Positions 24,307 through 33,158 are shown, counted from the first letter of the stretch. The stretch: 34,111 nucleotides of DNA from an uncultured Acetobacteraceae bacterium (GCA_903895595.1 CAITUP010000136.1:1-34111); one strand, 5' to 3'. Program-made: numbers and translations. Notes: generated by a model from the sequence alone, not told the origin.

Positions 24307-25303
24307 CCCCATGTGCTTTGGCGCGCCGGACCCGCATCGTCTCGTGGCTCTCCGGCGTGCCGTCGTGCCAACTGCCGAACCATTTATCGAACGGCACCGT
24401 GCCGTCGCCGCCGTAATTGCACTCGAAATACCGGTGATGCAGGAAGTGAAAATAGCGCTGCCCGATCGAGTAGACGTTCTCCCGCTTCGTCAGCAGCTTA
24501 TGAAACCCGACATGCCCGAGCGCCGGAGCCAGTCCGGTTTGCTGGACATGGAAGATGGCGTGCAGCGGGTGCGACAGCAGCACCCAATGGATCAAAATGC
24601 CGCTGAAATAGAACACATGCTCGACCGGGTGCATCGACATGCCGGACCACGGGCCGATGTCGGTGTTCTTGTGATGAAGCGCATGAAACCGCTTGTAAAA
24701 CACCGGAAAATGCAGCGCTCGGTGGATCGAATAGAAATGCGCATCGCGGATCATCGGGATCGCGCAGAACAGCAGCACGAAATAGACCGGATGCACCTCC
24801 CAGTTCAGCATCGGAATATAACCGTTCGCGAAGGCCCAGTAGGTAACGACCTGATAGGCGGTCCAAATGCCGACGCCGCTGAATGCGGTCCAGAACACAT
24901 TCTCCCGCACTTGGCTGCCGAACATGAAGCGGCTGTGTTCGGCCGTCGGCTCCCGCCGGTTGAGCATGTAGCGGGTGCCCTGAGCCTTGCGGATGTAGAA
25001 CCGCAGATGCAACCCGCCATAGACCAGGACGGTGAAAATCAGGTTCTGCGCATAGACGATGGCGATCCAGTCGGCGTCGAACGTTTTCATCCGAACCAAA
25101 GACGGGGTGAAGGCGAACCACGTCAGGACGGCCAGACCCATGTAGAGGATGTTCAGCGGCAGGAAATAACCGGGACAGCCGAACAGGAATTTCGCCAGCG
25201 CGGCCGGGCGCGGCGGCCAGACGAAGACCGGCGGTGTCGCGATTGGGGTGGCGGGCGGCGCGTCGCCTCGGTTGGCGATGGTGCCGGCGGTTATGTCGGA
25301 CAT
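24299..25303 (-). CDS. Sterol desaturase / fatty-acid hydroxylase superfamily enzyme
   Basis: The 334-residue integral membrane protein has the di-iron His clusters of this superfamily: HFYSIH (189-194), HALHH (207-211), HPVEH (225-229) and HFLHH (286-290). About four to five hydrophobic helices are present. Family members hydroxylate or desaturate lipids and sterols. The start lies one base after the stop of the PEP-CTERM gene, so it is co-transcribed with that gene. Confidence 0.87.
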   Translation of the reverse strand: MSDITAGTIANRGDAPPATPIATPPVFVWPPRPAALAKFLFGCPGYFLPLNILYMGLAVLTWFAFTPSLVRMKTFDADWIAIVYAQNLIFTVLVYGGLHLRFYIRKAQGTRYMLNRREPTAEHSRFMFGSQVRENVFWTAFSGVGIWTAYQVVTYWAFANGYIPMLNWEVHPVYFVLLFCAIPMIRDAHFYSIHRALHFPVFYKRFHALHHKNTDIGPWSGMSMHPVEHVFYFSGILIHWVLLSHPLHAIFHVQQTGLAPALGHVGFHKLLTKRENVYSIGQRYFHFLHHRYFECNYGGDGTVPFDKWFGSWHDGTPESHETMRVRRAKAHGVM

Positions 25304-25304
25304 G

Positions 25305-26033
25305 CTATTTTCCTCTGCGCCTTATCCAGGCCAATGCCGGCAGCATTGCCAGCAGCGACAATGTGCCAGGCTCCGGCACGCCGAAGCCGGTATCGCTCGT
25401 CAGCGTGACATTATCCGGCAAGGTGAGTGTCACCACGGCCGTCGCGTCGATATTCCCGGCGCAGCCATCGCCGCCGCACAGTTCGCTGGTGGCGGACAGC
25501 CCGGCATTCAAGACATAGGCGCCATTATCCAGCGTGCCGTTGGCAATGGGGAATTGCGCCGACACGCTCCATGCCCCGCTGGCCGCCAGCGTGATCAGCT
25601 CGCCGTTGCCGCCATTGGGCAGTGTCACGTAACCCGCTTGGATCAGGTCGGCGAAATAGCTCAACGTCGAGGAACCGCCGATTGCCGCGGTGCCGGATAT
25701 CGTCACTGTGGCTTTCTGGCCCGCCGTGACGCCGGAGAACGCGAACGTGTCCCAGATCTCCGCCAAGGAGGACGCGTAATGCCCGAACACGGCGTCCGTC
25801 GCGGTAGAGACCGCCAACGACCCCGAACCCAAATCCGCTTGCGCCGAGGCGAAGGATTGCCCGGGATTGTTCACGCTGGAAGAACCCGAACCGACCGAAC
25901 AATTCGGATTGACCGAGCCCAGAATGGAACATCCGGTGTTGTTGATCGCGGCCACTGTCAGCGACCCCGCGGGCGACGCCGATGCGGCCAAGGGCAGCAT
26001 CGCTGCGGCCAGGAAAGCGAGAATACGGATCAT
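25305..26033 (-). CDS. PEP-CTERM exosortase-sorted secreted protein
   Basis: The 242-residue protein has a signal peptide (MIRILAFLAAAMLPLAASA) and a C-terminal sorting signal: VPEPGTLSLL, a hydrophobic stretch and a final basic IRRRGK. This is the PEP-CTERM tripartite signal cut by exosortase. The mature part is low in charge, rich in Gly/Ser/Thr/Ala, and predicted to be beta-rich, with a Cys pair in CGGDGCAG. No enzymatic motif is seen. No exosortase or EPS gene is in the window. The signal-like N-terminus begins at ATG 26033; seven further codons are open upstream. Confidence 0.85.
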   Translation of the reverse strand: MIRILAFLAAAMLPLAASASPAGSLTVAAINNTGCSILGSVNPNCSVGSGSSSVNNPGQSFASAQADLGSGSLAVSTATDAVFGHYASSLAEIWDTFAFSGVTAGQKATVTISGTAAIGGSSTLSYFADLIQAGYVTLPNGGNGELITLAASGAWSVSAQFPIANGTLDNGAYVLNAGLSATSELCGGDGCAGNIDATAVVTLTLPDNVTLTSDTGFGVPEPGTLSLLAMLPALAWIRRRGK

Positions 26034-26155
26034 CGTGGGTCCCGGATGCCTCATTTAGGTGCCAGAGTAGGCCGATCTTCTCCGACCGTCCATCGTGCGC
26101 TCCACCGGTACCCGTGCTACTATGCAGGGAAGGACAGAACCGCAGGAACCTCAGC

Positions 26156-26479
26156 ATGTCTGCCGATGTCGCCGCCGAACCCGTGCTCGTTCGCTTCCGT
26201 GCGGCGTTGGATCAGTTGTACGGCCCCAGGTTGGAACGGGTCGTCCTGTTCGGGTCTCCCGCGCGCGGCGATGCTCGGTCGGACTCCGATTACGACGTCG
26301 CGGTATTCCTGAATGGGTTTCGCGATCGCTGGAGCGAGATGGATCGGCTGGTACCCGTCGTCACAGATATACTCTACGACGACGGCGCATTTATTCATGC
26401 CATGCCCTATCGCGCCGGCACGGATCGGGAGCGGACGCCCCTGATGCATGAGATCCGGCGCGACGGTATCGAGCTGTGA
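26156..26479 (+). CDS. Minimal nucleotidyltransferase (MNT), second copy
   Basis: The 107-residue protein has the motif GSPARGDARSDSDYD (Gly33-Ser34, Asp45, Asp47), then VAVFL and a later acidic segment. It is a typical MNT antitoxin-type nucleotidyltransferase that shares its motif pattern with the first MNT protein at 17.1 kb. Its stop overlaps the next start (GTGA), so the pair is translationally coupled. Role inferred: AMP transfer to its HEPN partner. Confidence 0.85.
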   Translation: MSADVAAEPVLVRFRAALDQLYGPRLERVVLFGSPARGDARSDSDYDVAVFLNGFRDRWSEMDRLVPVVTDILYDDGAFIHAMPYRAGTDRERTPLMHEIRRDGIEL

Positions 26480-26886
26480 AAGCGGAGAGTGAGCGATACT
26501 TGGCGAAAGCCCGCCTCACCCTTGCTCACGCGGAGACAATGTTGCGGGTCGGTTTGACCGAAGATGCGGGGCGGGCCGCGTATCTCGCGGGGTACCACGC
26601 CGCCCAGGCACCGATTTTCGAAGGCAATGGCGCGGCCACGAAGACCCACCGAGGGGCTCAATCCGAGTTTGCCCGCCTTGCACGTTTCGAGCCGGGCATC
26701 GACGATGAATTGCGACGATTCCTGCCTCGCACATACGATCTGAAGGCTGTGTGCGATTACGAGCTTGGACCGGATGCTGTGGTGCCGGACGAGCAAGCGG
26801 AAGCCGCTATCCATGAAGGCGGCCGGTTCATCGCGTGTATCGCTGCGCTTCTGGCCGCGGAAGCAACCGAGCGCCGATCCGGCTGA
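26476..26886 (+). CDS. HEPN-domain protein (UPF0332-type)
   Basis: The 136-residue HEPN protein has the pattern of the UPF0332 group: KARLTLAHAETMLRVGLTEDAGRAAYLAGYHAAQA, then THRGAQSEFARL, RTYDLKAVCDYEL and a C-terminal Ala-rich helix. The RX4-6H RNase motif of many HEPN toxins is not evident, so it may be non-catalytic or act in another way. GTG 26476 overlaps the MNT stop. Only eight bases separate its stop from the HD gene, so the three form one likely operon. Confidence 0.8.
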   Translation: MKAESERYLAKARLTLAHAETMLRVGLTEDAGRAAYLAGYHAAQAPIFEGNGAATKTHRGAQSEFARLARFEPGIDDELRRFLPRTYDLKAVCDYELGPDAVVPDEQAEAAIHEGGRFIACIAALLAAEATERRSG

Positions 26887-26894
26887 CGACACCC

Positions 26895-27509
26895 ATGCCC
26901 TCACCTCCCACCCGAGCCTGGGTCCGCCTCCCCTCCGGCCGGAGGCTCGACCTTCTCGACCCCACCCCCTTCGACTGGACGGACGAGGACCTCGCCCTGG
27001 GCCTCGCCCGCACCTACCGCTGGGGCGGCCATTCCGCGTGGCCGCTCCCGCTGTCTGTCGCCCAGCACTCCCTGCTTGTTCTGGAACTACGCCGTCGGCT
27101 CAGCCCCACCGGCCTGTCCGACGCCACGGCCCGCCGCGAACTCCTACACGACGCCGACGAGGGCCTGCTCGGGTTCGACCCCATCTCCCCCCTGAAACCC
27201 TTCCTCGGCCCCGGCTACGCCGCCCTCGCCGCACGACTGCAAGCCGCCATCGCCGCCCGCTACGCCCTGCCGCCCTGGACGCAAGAGGATAAAAAATCCC
27301 ACAAGCGCGCCGATCGCATCGCCGCCGCGTCCGAAGCCATCCATGTTGTCGGCTGGACCCGCGACGAGGTCCGCAAAACCCTGCGCATCGTCGACCGACC
27401 GGTGGACGCCGACCCGCTCAATTCAGCATGGGAACCCTGGCCGGCGGCGCAAGCGGCGGAAACATTCCTGCGCATGCTGAGGCGGTTGACCCCTACCACA
27501 TCATCCTAA
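26895..27509 (+). CDS. HD-domain hydrolase (YfbR-like)
   Basis: The 204-residue protein has the HD-fold residues His58 (SVAQHSLLV), His85-Asp86 (LLHDADEGLLGFDPISPLK) and an Asp within HKRADRIAA. The ALLHDAxE...PxK pattern is typical of YfbR-like 5'-nucleotidases and related phosphohydrolases. The substrate is not known. ATG 26895 is only eight bases after the HEPN gene stop. It is convergent with the next gene, overlapping its 3' end by 17 bases. Confidence 0.75.
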   Translation: MPSPPTRAWVRLPSGRRLDLLDPTPFDWTDEDLALGLARTYRWGGHSAWPLPLSVAQHSLLVLELRRRLSPTGLSDATARRELLHDADEGLLGFDPISPLKPFLGPGYAALAARLQAAIAARYALPPWTQEDKKSHKRADRIAAASEAIHVVGWTRDEVRKTLRIVDRPVDADPLNSAWEPWPAAQAAETFLRMLRRLTPTTSS

Positions 27510-28491
27510 CCCCGATATCGGCTTTCTTCGGTGCTTTGGTGGCCTTCAGCCACTCCGTCACCGGCATGTACCGCCGCGCCAGGAACTGATAGGTTTGCGT
27601 CAGCAGCCCGCGGCGGTCGGCGCTGGGGTCTTCCAACGCCTTGTCCCAGCCCGCCAGGATCGGCTCCCACGCCAGATGGCTGCGATACAACCAGTCGCGA
27701 TTGGACCGGATGAACCCTCGATGGCTCTCCAGATGCCGCAGCACCGCCATCACCTCCCCCGCCTGCGCATCCTGTTCGTCGAACCGGTGACTGAGTTGCC
27801 GCAACGCCTCGCCGCCCAGGAACGCCAGCCGGTTCAACTGGCTGCGCTGACCGGCGTCCAACGGCACGCCGCGCACCATCCGTTCGATTGCGCCGGCCAT
27901 CGCGCGCACCCGTTCCAGCAGCCGGTCGCGCAGGGCTTCGATGTAGGCCAGCTCCCCCGCCAGAGACTCCAGCTGCGCGATCACCGCTTCCTTGGAGGCC
28001 AGACCCAATGCCTCCGCCGCCCGCTGAAACGCCTCTTGAATATGCTGCCGCAACACGGGGTCGTTCTCCGCGCGGGCGATGGAATCGGCATCCAACGCCG
28101 TCGGTGCCGCTTGATCGGTGCCCTGCATCCACGCGACCAGCTGCATATGCAGCCGCATCAGCGCTCGGCGGAGGTGGTGGGGTTCCGGCGCCCAGCTGGC
28201 CCCCCCGTCCAGGACCTCCGGCGGCAGCTTGTCGCCGATCCGCAGGAGGGGCACGAAATCCAGCGCATCGGCGATCAGAATCAGCATCTGCCCGTCGGCG
28301 GAATCGTCGGTTATGCCCAACTCTCGCTGAATGGATCGCAGGGGCATGGTCGCCTCTCGCTCCCCCATGCGCACGACCAGCACCGGCGTCGCGTCGGTGT
28401 CGGTGCGCCGGAACACGGGGTCGCGGAACATCGAGAACATGCGGTGACCGAGCAGGCAATGCGTTGGTTTGTCGTCTTGTGCGTCGCTCAT
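27493..28491 (-). CDS. Protein of unknown function with coiled coil (332 aa)
   Basis: I recognise no named family. The protein has a short Cys/His-containing start (THCLLGHRMFSMFRDPVFRR), a middle with aromatic and acidic segments, a probable coiled coil or long helices (about 155-235, LASKEAVIAQLESLAGELAYIEALRDRLLERV-type region), and a C-terminus rich in Arg/Trp (YRSHLAWEPILAGW, FLARRYMPVTEWLK). No signal peptide is seen. The ATG at 28491 is preceded by a weak ribosome-binding site. It is divergent from the DUF1499 gene, with a CtrA-like box between them. Confidence 0.6.
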   Translation of the reverse strand: MSDAQDDKPTHCLLGHRMFSMFRDPVFRRTDTDATPVLVVRMGEREATMPLRSIQRELGITDDSADGQMLILIADALDFVPLLRIGDKLPPEVLDGGASWAPEPHHLRRALMRLHMQLVAWMQGTDQAAPTALDADSIARAENDPVLRQHIQEAFQRAAEALGLASKEAVIAQLESLAGELAYIEALRDRLLERVRAMAGAIERMVRGVPLDAGQRSQLNRLAFLGGEALRQLSHRFDEQDAQAGEVMAVLRHLESHRGFIRSNRDWLYRSHLAWEPILAGWDKALEDPSADRRGLLTQTYQFLARRYMPVTEWLKATKAPKKADIGVRMMW

Positions 28492-28515
28492 GAGGGGAAG
28501 TGAAGCAGATAAACG

Positions 28516-28531
28516 TAAACAAAACGTTAAC
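28516..28531. promoter_or_regulatory. Near-consensus CtrA-type motif (TAAA-N7-TTAAC)
   Basis: TAAACAAAACGTTAAC differs from TTAA-N7-TTAAC by one base. It lies in the 102-base gap between the divergent 332-residue gene and the DUF1499 gene. Binding is inferred only. Confidence 0.35.
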
Positions 28532-28593
28532 ACGGCACGCAACTGTATTGCTCGGACCTTGTTTCGTCGCGATTTCCGGCCCATGTCGGGGCC

Positions 28594-29064
28594 ATGAACC
28601 CACTTCCCTGGCTTTTGAGCCTGATTATGCCGGCCTGTGGCGCCGAGGGCGTGCGCGGGCTGCCGGTTCCGGTTCCGATGGAGATGACGGCGATCGTGCG
28701 CCCGGCCTCCCCGAACACCGCCCTGGCCGCGCCGTCCGGATTCACCCCGGCGCCGGACATCGAAACGCCTTCCTTTCCGGTGCCTCCCGCGCGGCTTTAC
28801 GCGGCGATCCGAACCGTCGCTGCCGCGCAGGAGCGGACCTTCCCAGCGGCCAATTACGACGAACGGCGGCAAGCCCATTACGTCGTGCGCAGCGCCGTGT
28901 TGAACTTCCCGGATCTGGTAACAGTCGCGGTCTCGGGGCCCACCGACGGCCCATCGACGCTGGTGCTGTATTCGCGCAGCGTGTACGGGCATTCCGACTT
29001 CGGCGCCAACCGCAAGCGGGTGGAGGCTTGGTTGGCTGCTCTGTCCGTCGCTTTGGAGAAATAG
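28594..29064 (+). CDS. DUF1499 family protein
   Basis: The 156-residue protein ends in the hallmark of DUF1499: YVVRSAVLNFPDLVTV followed by STLVLYSRSVYGHSDFGANR and KRVEAWLAAL. The N-terminus (LPWLLSLIMPACGAE) is hydrophobic and has a Cys that could be a weak lipobox, but it does not match the consensus well. Family function is unknown. The ABC exporter starts seven bases after its stop, so the two are probably co-transcribed. Confidence 0.8.
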   Translation: MNPLPWLLSLIMPACGAEGVRGLPVPVPMEMTAIVRPASPNTALAAPSGFTPAPDIETPSFPVPPARLYAAIRTVAAAQERTFPAANYDERRQAHYVVRSAVLNFPDLVTVAVSGPTDGPSTLVLYSRSVYGHSDFGANRKRVEAWLAALSVALEK

Positions 29065-29071
29065 ACCCGTC

Positions 29072-30829
29072 ATGCGTGGATTGCGACCGTTTCTCGCCGG
29101 CTCCTGGCAACTGGCGAAACCCTATTTTTGGCGCTCCGACGAACGCTGGTCCGCGCTCGGCCTGCTCGCCGCGATCCTGGGGCTGCGCTTCGGGCTGGTC
29201 GGCATGAGCGTGGTGCTCAGTTATTGGAATCGGGAATTTTTCAACACTTTGCAGGCCAAAGACTGGGACGCCTTCATCGCGCTGCTGTTCTGGTACCGGC
29301 GCACCGACAGCGGCCTGATGCCGGGCTTCTGCGAGGTCGCGGCGGTCTACATCGTGGTCGCGATCTATTTCACCTACCTCAGCCAATGGCTGCAGATCCG
29401 CTGGCGCCGCTGGATGACTGGGCAGTTCCTGGATCAGTGGCTGGCGGACCGTGCCTATTATCGCATTTCCATGACGCAGGACGCGCAGCAGACCGGCACG
29501 GACAACCCCGACCAGCGCATCGCCGAGGATATCCGCGACTTCGTAGACAACGCTTTGACGCTGGGGATCAGCTTCATCGCCAACATCGCGACCCTGGCGA
29601 GCTTCGTCGGTATCCTCTGGGGCCTGTCCGGCGACACCGAATTCTTCGGCGTGTCCATCCCCGGCTACATGGTCTGGATCGCGCTGGCCTATGCGGTGGT
29701 GGGCACCGGGCTGACGCATTGGGTCGGCAAGCCCCTGGCCGCATTGCGCTTCCGCCAGCAACGGGTGGAGGCCGACTTCCGCTACGCTCTGGTCCGGTTC
29801 CGGGAGAACATGGAAGCCGTCGCGCTGTATCGCGGCGAAGGCGAGGAGAAAGCCCGCTTCCGCTATCGTTTCATGGCGCTGACCGACAATTGGTGGGCGA
29901 TCATGCAGCAGATCAAGCGTCTGTCCGCGCTGACCGCCGGGTATGAGCAAGTGGCCCATATCTTCCCCATCGTCGTGGCCGCGCCCCGGTATTTCGCCGG
30001 CAAGATGCAATTGGGCGGGCTGACGCAGACCTCCGGCGCGTTCGGGCGTGTGCAGGCGGCTTTGTCCTGGTTCGTCGATCGTTATCCCGATCTGGCGGGC
30101 TGGCACGCCGTCGTCGGCCGTTTGATCACGTTCCAGAACGCCATCGACGCCGCCCGGGCGCAGGCAGGCCGAGGCTTCGTCATGGAAACCTCGGCCGATG
30201 GCAATCTGCATCTGTCCGATGTGACGATCGCGCTGCCGAACGGGACCAAGCTGATAGAAGGTGGCGATTTGACCTTAACAAAGGGCCATTCCGTGGTCGT
30301 CACCGGCCGCTCCGGCACCGGCAAGTCGACCTTGTTCCGAGCGGTGGCGGGTATCTGGCCGTTCGGGGCGGGGCGGATCGCGGTGCCGGAGCGCGCGTTC
30401 TTCTTGCCGCAGCAACCCTACATTCCCCTGGGTTCGCTGCGCCATGTCGTCACCTATCCCAACCCGGCCGGGAACTTCCCGGATGAGGATGTCGCTTTGG
30501 CCCTGGCCGATGCCGGATTGCCGGCGCTGGCCGATCAGCTCGACAGCGACGAAAACTGGGCCGCACGCCTGTCCGGCGGCGAGAAGCAGCGGGTTGCTCT
30601 GGCCCGCGCGCTGCTGATGCGCCCGGACTGGATTTTCCTGGATGAAGCGACGGCAAGCCTCGACCCCGAGGCCGAGGCCGATCTCTACCGCGTGTTGAAA
30701 GCCCGCCTGCCGCACGCGACTTTGGTGTCGATCGCCCACCGTCCGACGGTCGCGGCGCTGCACGACACGCGGCTGGATTTGCAACGGCCCGACGGCAGGG
30801 CAGGCGTTCTGGTGGCGACCCAGCCATGA
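29072..30829 (+). CDS. SbmA/BacA/YddA-like ABC transporter (fused membrane and ATPase domains)
   Basis: The 585-residue protein combines an SbmA/BacA-like membrane domain (ABC_membrane_2; about six helices between residues 25 and 320) with motifs SYWNREFFNTLQAKDW and NPDQRIAEDI. A C-terminal ATPase carries Walker A GRSGTGKST (about 411-419), signature LSGGEKQR (about 500-507) and Walker B FLDEATA. In this family the membrane domain is related to BacA/SbmA peptide importers, and ATPase-fused versions transport vitamin- or peptide-like compounds. Substrate is unknown. GGAG lies about 15 bases before ATG 29072. It is preceded by the DUF1499 gene at seven bases. Confidence 0.9.
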   Translation: MRGLRPFLAGSWQLAKPYFWRSDERWSALGLLAAILGLRFGLVGMSVVLSYWNREFFNTLQAKDWDAFIALLFWYRRTDSGLMPGFCEVAAVYIVVAIYFTYLSQWLQIRWRRWMTGQFLDQWLADRAYYRISMTQDAQQTGTDNPDQRIAEDIRDFVDNALTLGISFIANIATLASFVGILWGLSGDTEFFGVSIPGYMVWIALAYAVVGTGLTHWVGKPLAALRFRQQRVEADFRYALVRFRENMEAVALYRGEGEEKARFRYRFMALTDNWWAIMQQIKRLSALTAGYEQVAHIFPIVVAAPRYFAGKMQLGGLTQTSGAFGRVQAALSWFVDRYPDLAGWHAVVGRLITFQNAIDAARAQAGRGFVMETSADGNLHLSDVTIALPNGTKLIEGGDLTLTKGHSVVVTGRSGTGKSTLFRAVAGIWPFGAGRIAVPERAFFLPQQPYIPLGSLRHVVTYPNPAGNFPDEDVALALADAGLPALADQLDSDENWAARLSGGEKQRVALARALLMRPDWIFLDEATASLDPEAEADLYRVLKARLPHATLVSIAHRPTVAALHDTRLDLQRPDGRAGVLVATQP

Positions 30830-30838
30830 TCCATTCCC

Positions 30839-30944
30839 CGTCATGGTCGTGTTTAACCCGTCCATCTCAGGCCATTTGGGCACCGATAGCCTCAATACCC
30901 CCCAAGTCGCCGGAGGTGGTTGGGTCAAGCCCAACCAAGACGAT
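30839..30944. repeat. Palindromic intergenic repeat, copy 5
   Basis: A degenerate copy: CGTCATGGTCGTGTTTAACCCG and GGTTGGGTCAAGCCCAACCA at the two ends enclose about 60 bases including a CATCTCAGGC core. The repeat ends exactly where the HutD start codon begins, so it replaces the usual leader of this gene. Confidence 0.75.
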
Positions 30945-31463
30945 ATGAAACCGTCCATCATTCGCGCCCAGGGCCTGACAGTGACTCGCTGGGTCAACGG
31001 CGCCGGCCGCAAGGCCGATATCGCGACCGGTGAGGGTTGGCTGCTGGGCTTCGCCTGGCTCGACCAGGACGCGCCGTTCTCCGACTACAGCGGCCACGAC
31101 CGGACGATCATGCTGCTGGAAGGGCAGGGGTTCTCCCTGGATTTGCCGGCGGGATCGGTGCTGTCCGTAAGGGAGCCGTTCGTGCCAACGGCGTTCGACG
31201 GCGCCGGCCCGATGGCATGCAAGGTACGTGGCCCGTGCCGGGTGTTGAACGCGATTTCCACCTATCCCGGGTGGTCGCACACGATGCAGGTGATCCCGGG
31301 GGCGGATTTAGGGTCCGTGGAACCGGGTGACACGGTGTTCGCCGTGGTGCTCCGGGGAACGGTGGGTGACGCAGCCGTGGGTGACACCCTGCCACTGACC
31401 GCCAGGACGCAGGGCGGCGACGCGACCTTCGCCGTTATCCGCTTCGAAAAGGACGCCGCATGA
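30945..31463 (+). CDS. hutD: HutD family protein
   Basis: The 172-residue cupin-fold protein has the HutD/Ves pattern: MKPSIIRAQ with TRWVNGAGRKADIA, then FAWLDQDAPFSDYSGHDRTIMLLEG, DGAGPMACKV and NAISTYPG. The family is linked to histidine utilisation, probably through feedback rather than catalysis, but no hut genes are in the window. No Shine-Dalgarno site precedes ATG 30945; a palindromic repeat ends immediately before it. Its stop overlaps the peptidase start by four bases. Confidence 0.78.
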   Translation: MKPSIIRAQGLTVTRWVNGAGRKADIATGEGWLLGFAWLDQDAPFSDYSGHDRTIMLLEGQGFSLDLPAGSVLSVREPFVPTAFDGAGPMACKVRGPCRVLNAISTYPGWSHTMQVIPGADLGSVEPGDTVFAVVLRGTVGDAAVGDTLPLTARTQGGDATFAVIRFEKDAA

Positions 31464-33133
31464 CCCTCTGCTTTGCCGATATCGCGGCCCCGAAACCCAC
31501 GCGCGATTCTCTATCGGCAGCCCACGCGGCCATCGCCGCACTGCTGGATCGCGGCGCACTGAAGGAGGCTTTGGCCGCCTGGGACACCGCCCGCCGCCGC
31601 TACGATTCCTGGAGTTCCCTGGTCCATCTCCGCTTCGCCCAGAACACGACCGACGCCGCGGCCATCGCCGACCGCGACTACGCAGACTCCCTCGCGCCCG
31701 AGGCTACGGAACTGGAAGTCGCCATCAAACGCCGCCTGCTGGCGGACCCAAATCGCGCTGGATTGGAAGCCGCCGCCGGCGCCCACGCCGTGCGCCTGTG
31801 GGACTGCGACATCGCCACCTTCGACCCTGCCATCAAAGCCGATCTCGAGGAGGAAGCCCGCCTCACCGCCCGCTACACCTCCTTGCTGGCCGGCGCGTCG
31901 TTCGACATCGGCGGTCAAACCGTCAACCTCTCCGGCCTCGCCCCCTTCGCCGAGGACCCAAACCGAGCGGTCCGGCACGAGGCCGAACGCCAGCGCTGGG
32001 CATTCTTCGCCGCCAACGGTGCGGAGATGGACGGGATTTACCATGATCTGGTCCGGCTGCGTCACGGCATGGCCGGCAAACTCGGCTACGAAACCTTCAC
32101 CCCGCTCGGCTACAAAAACCTCCGCCGCGTCGATTACGGCCCGGACGAGGTCGCCCGTTACCGCGAGCAGGTCCGCGAACACGTCGTGCCGCTGGTCGCC
32201 CGCCTGCTGGAACAACGCCGCGCGGCGTTCGGCTGGGATAAGGTCCGGTATTGGGATGAGGCGCTGGTCGATCCCGCCGGCAACCCCAAACCCGCTGGCG
32301 AGCACGATTATCTGGTGGCGCAGGCGCAAACCATGTTCGACCGGATGGACCCGCGTCTGGGTTCGTTCTTCCGCCTGATGAACGAGGGCGGGTTCCTCGA
32401 TCTGAAAAACCGGCCCGGCAAGGCCGGCGGCGGGTTCTGCACGTCCTTTCCGACCGAGGGCGTGCCCTTCATCTTCGCCAACTTCACCGGCACGCATCAC
32501 GACATCGGCGTCTTCACCCACGAAATGGGCCACGCCTTCCAGAACTGGGAGAGCCGGAACCAACCCGGCGTCGATTACCTCTGGCCGACGATGGAAGCCG
32601 CGGAAATCGACTCCATGGCCCTGGAGTTCCTCACGCACCCCCACATGGACCTGATGGTCGGCCCCGACGCCGCCGATCGTTTCCGCCGCATGCACCTGAT
32701 CGGCGCGCTGGCGTTTCTGCCTTACGGCGTCTGCGTCGATCATTTCCAGCATGAAGTCTACGCAAACCCTTCCGCCAGCCCCGCCGAACGGCACGCGATC
32801 TGGGCGCGGCTGGAGCGGATGTATATGCCGTGGACCGATTACGGCGATCTGGCCTACCCCGCGAAAGGCGGGCGCTGGCAGGCGAAACAGCATATCTACG
32901 GGTCGCCATTTTACTACATCGACTACACGCTGGCGCAGTGCTGCGCGATGCAGTTCTGGGTGAAATCCCGCCGCGACCCGACGGCGGCTCTGGAGGCCTA
33001 CACCGCCCTCTGCGCGCGGGGAGGCTCGGCGCCGTTCGGGGAACTGGTGCGCTCAGCCGGGCTGGTGTCGCCGTTCGCCGATGGGGCGCTGGCGGATGTG
33101 GTGCGGGAAGCGGCTTCGGTTCTCGGGGTTTGA
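31460..33133 (+). CDS. M3-family oligoendopeptidase (PepF-like)
   Basis: The 557-residue zinc metallopeptidase has the active-site motif HEMGH (354-358), preceded by ANFTGTHHDIGVFT, with the third zinc ligand in MEAAEIDSMALEF. Residues GGGFCTSFP and YIDYTLAQCCAMQFW are also typical of the M3B oligoendopeptidase F group. It degrades short peptides in the cytoplasm. It is coupled to hutD by a four-base overlap (ATGA). Its stop at 33133 lies ten bases before the direct repeat carrying the colicin-type toxin. Confidence 0.9.
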   Translation: MTLCFADIAAPKPTRDSLSAAHAAIAALLDRGALKEALAAWDTARRRYDSWSSLVHLRFAQNTTDAAAIADRDYADSLAPEATELEVAIKRRLLADPNRAGLEAAAGAHAVRLWDCDIATFDPAIKADLEEEARLTARYTSLLAGASFDIGGQTVNLSGLAPFAEDPNRAVRHEAERQRWAFFAANGAEMDGIYHDLVRLRHGMAGKLGYETFTPLGYKNLRRVDYGPDEVARYREQVREHVVPLVARLLEQRRAAFGWDKVRYWDEALVDPAGNPKPAGEHDYLVAQAQTMFDRMDPRLGSFFRLMNEGGFLDLKNRPGKAGGGFCTSFPTEGVPFIFANFTGTHHDIGVFTHEMGHAFQNWESRNQPGVDYLWPTMEAAEIDSMALEFLTHPHMDLMVGPDAADRFRRMHLIGALAFLPYGVCVDHFQHEVYANPSASPAERHAIWARLERMYMPWTDYGDLAYPAKGGRWQAKQHIYGSPFYYIDYTLAQCCAMQFWVKSRRDPTAALEAYTALCARGGSAPFGELVRSAGLVSPFADGALADVVREAASVLGV

Positions 33134-33158
33134 GGAAGGGGGATTTTTGTCTCGGGCG

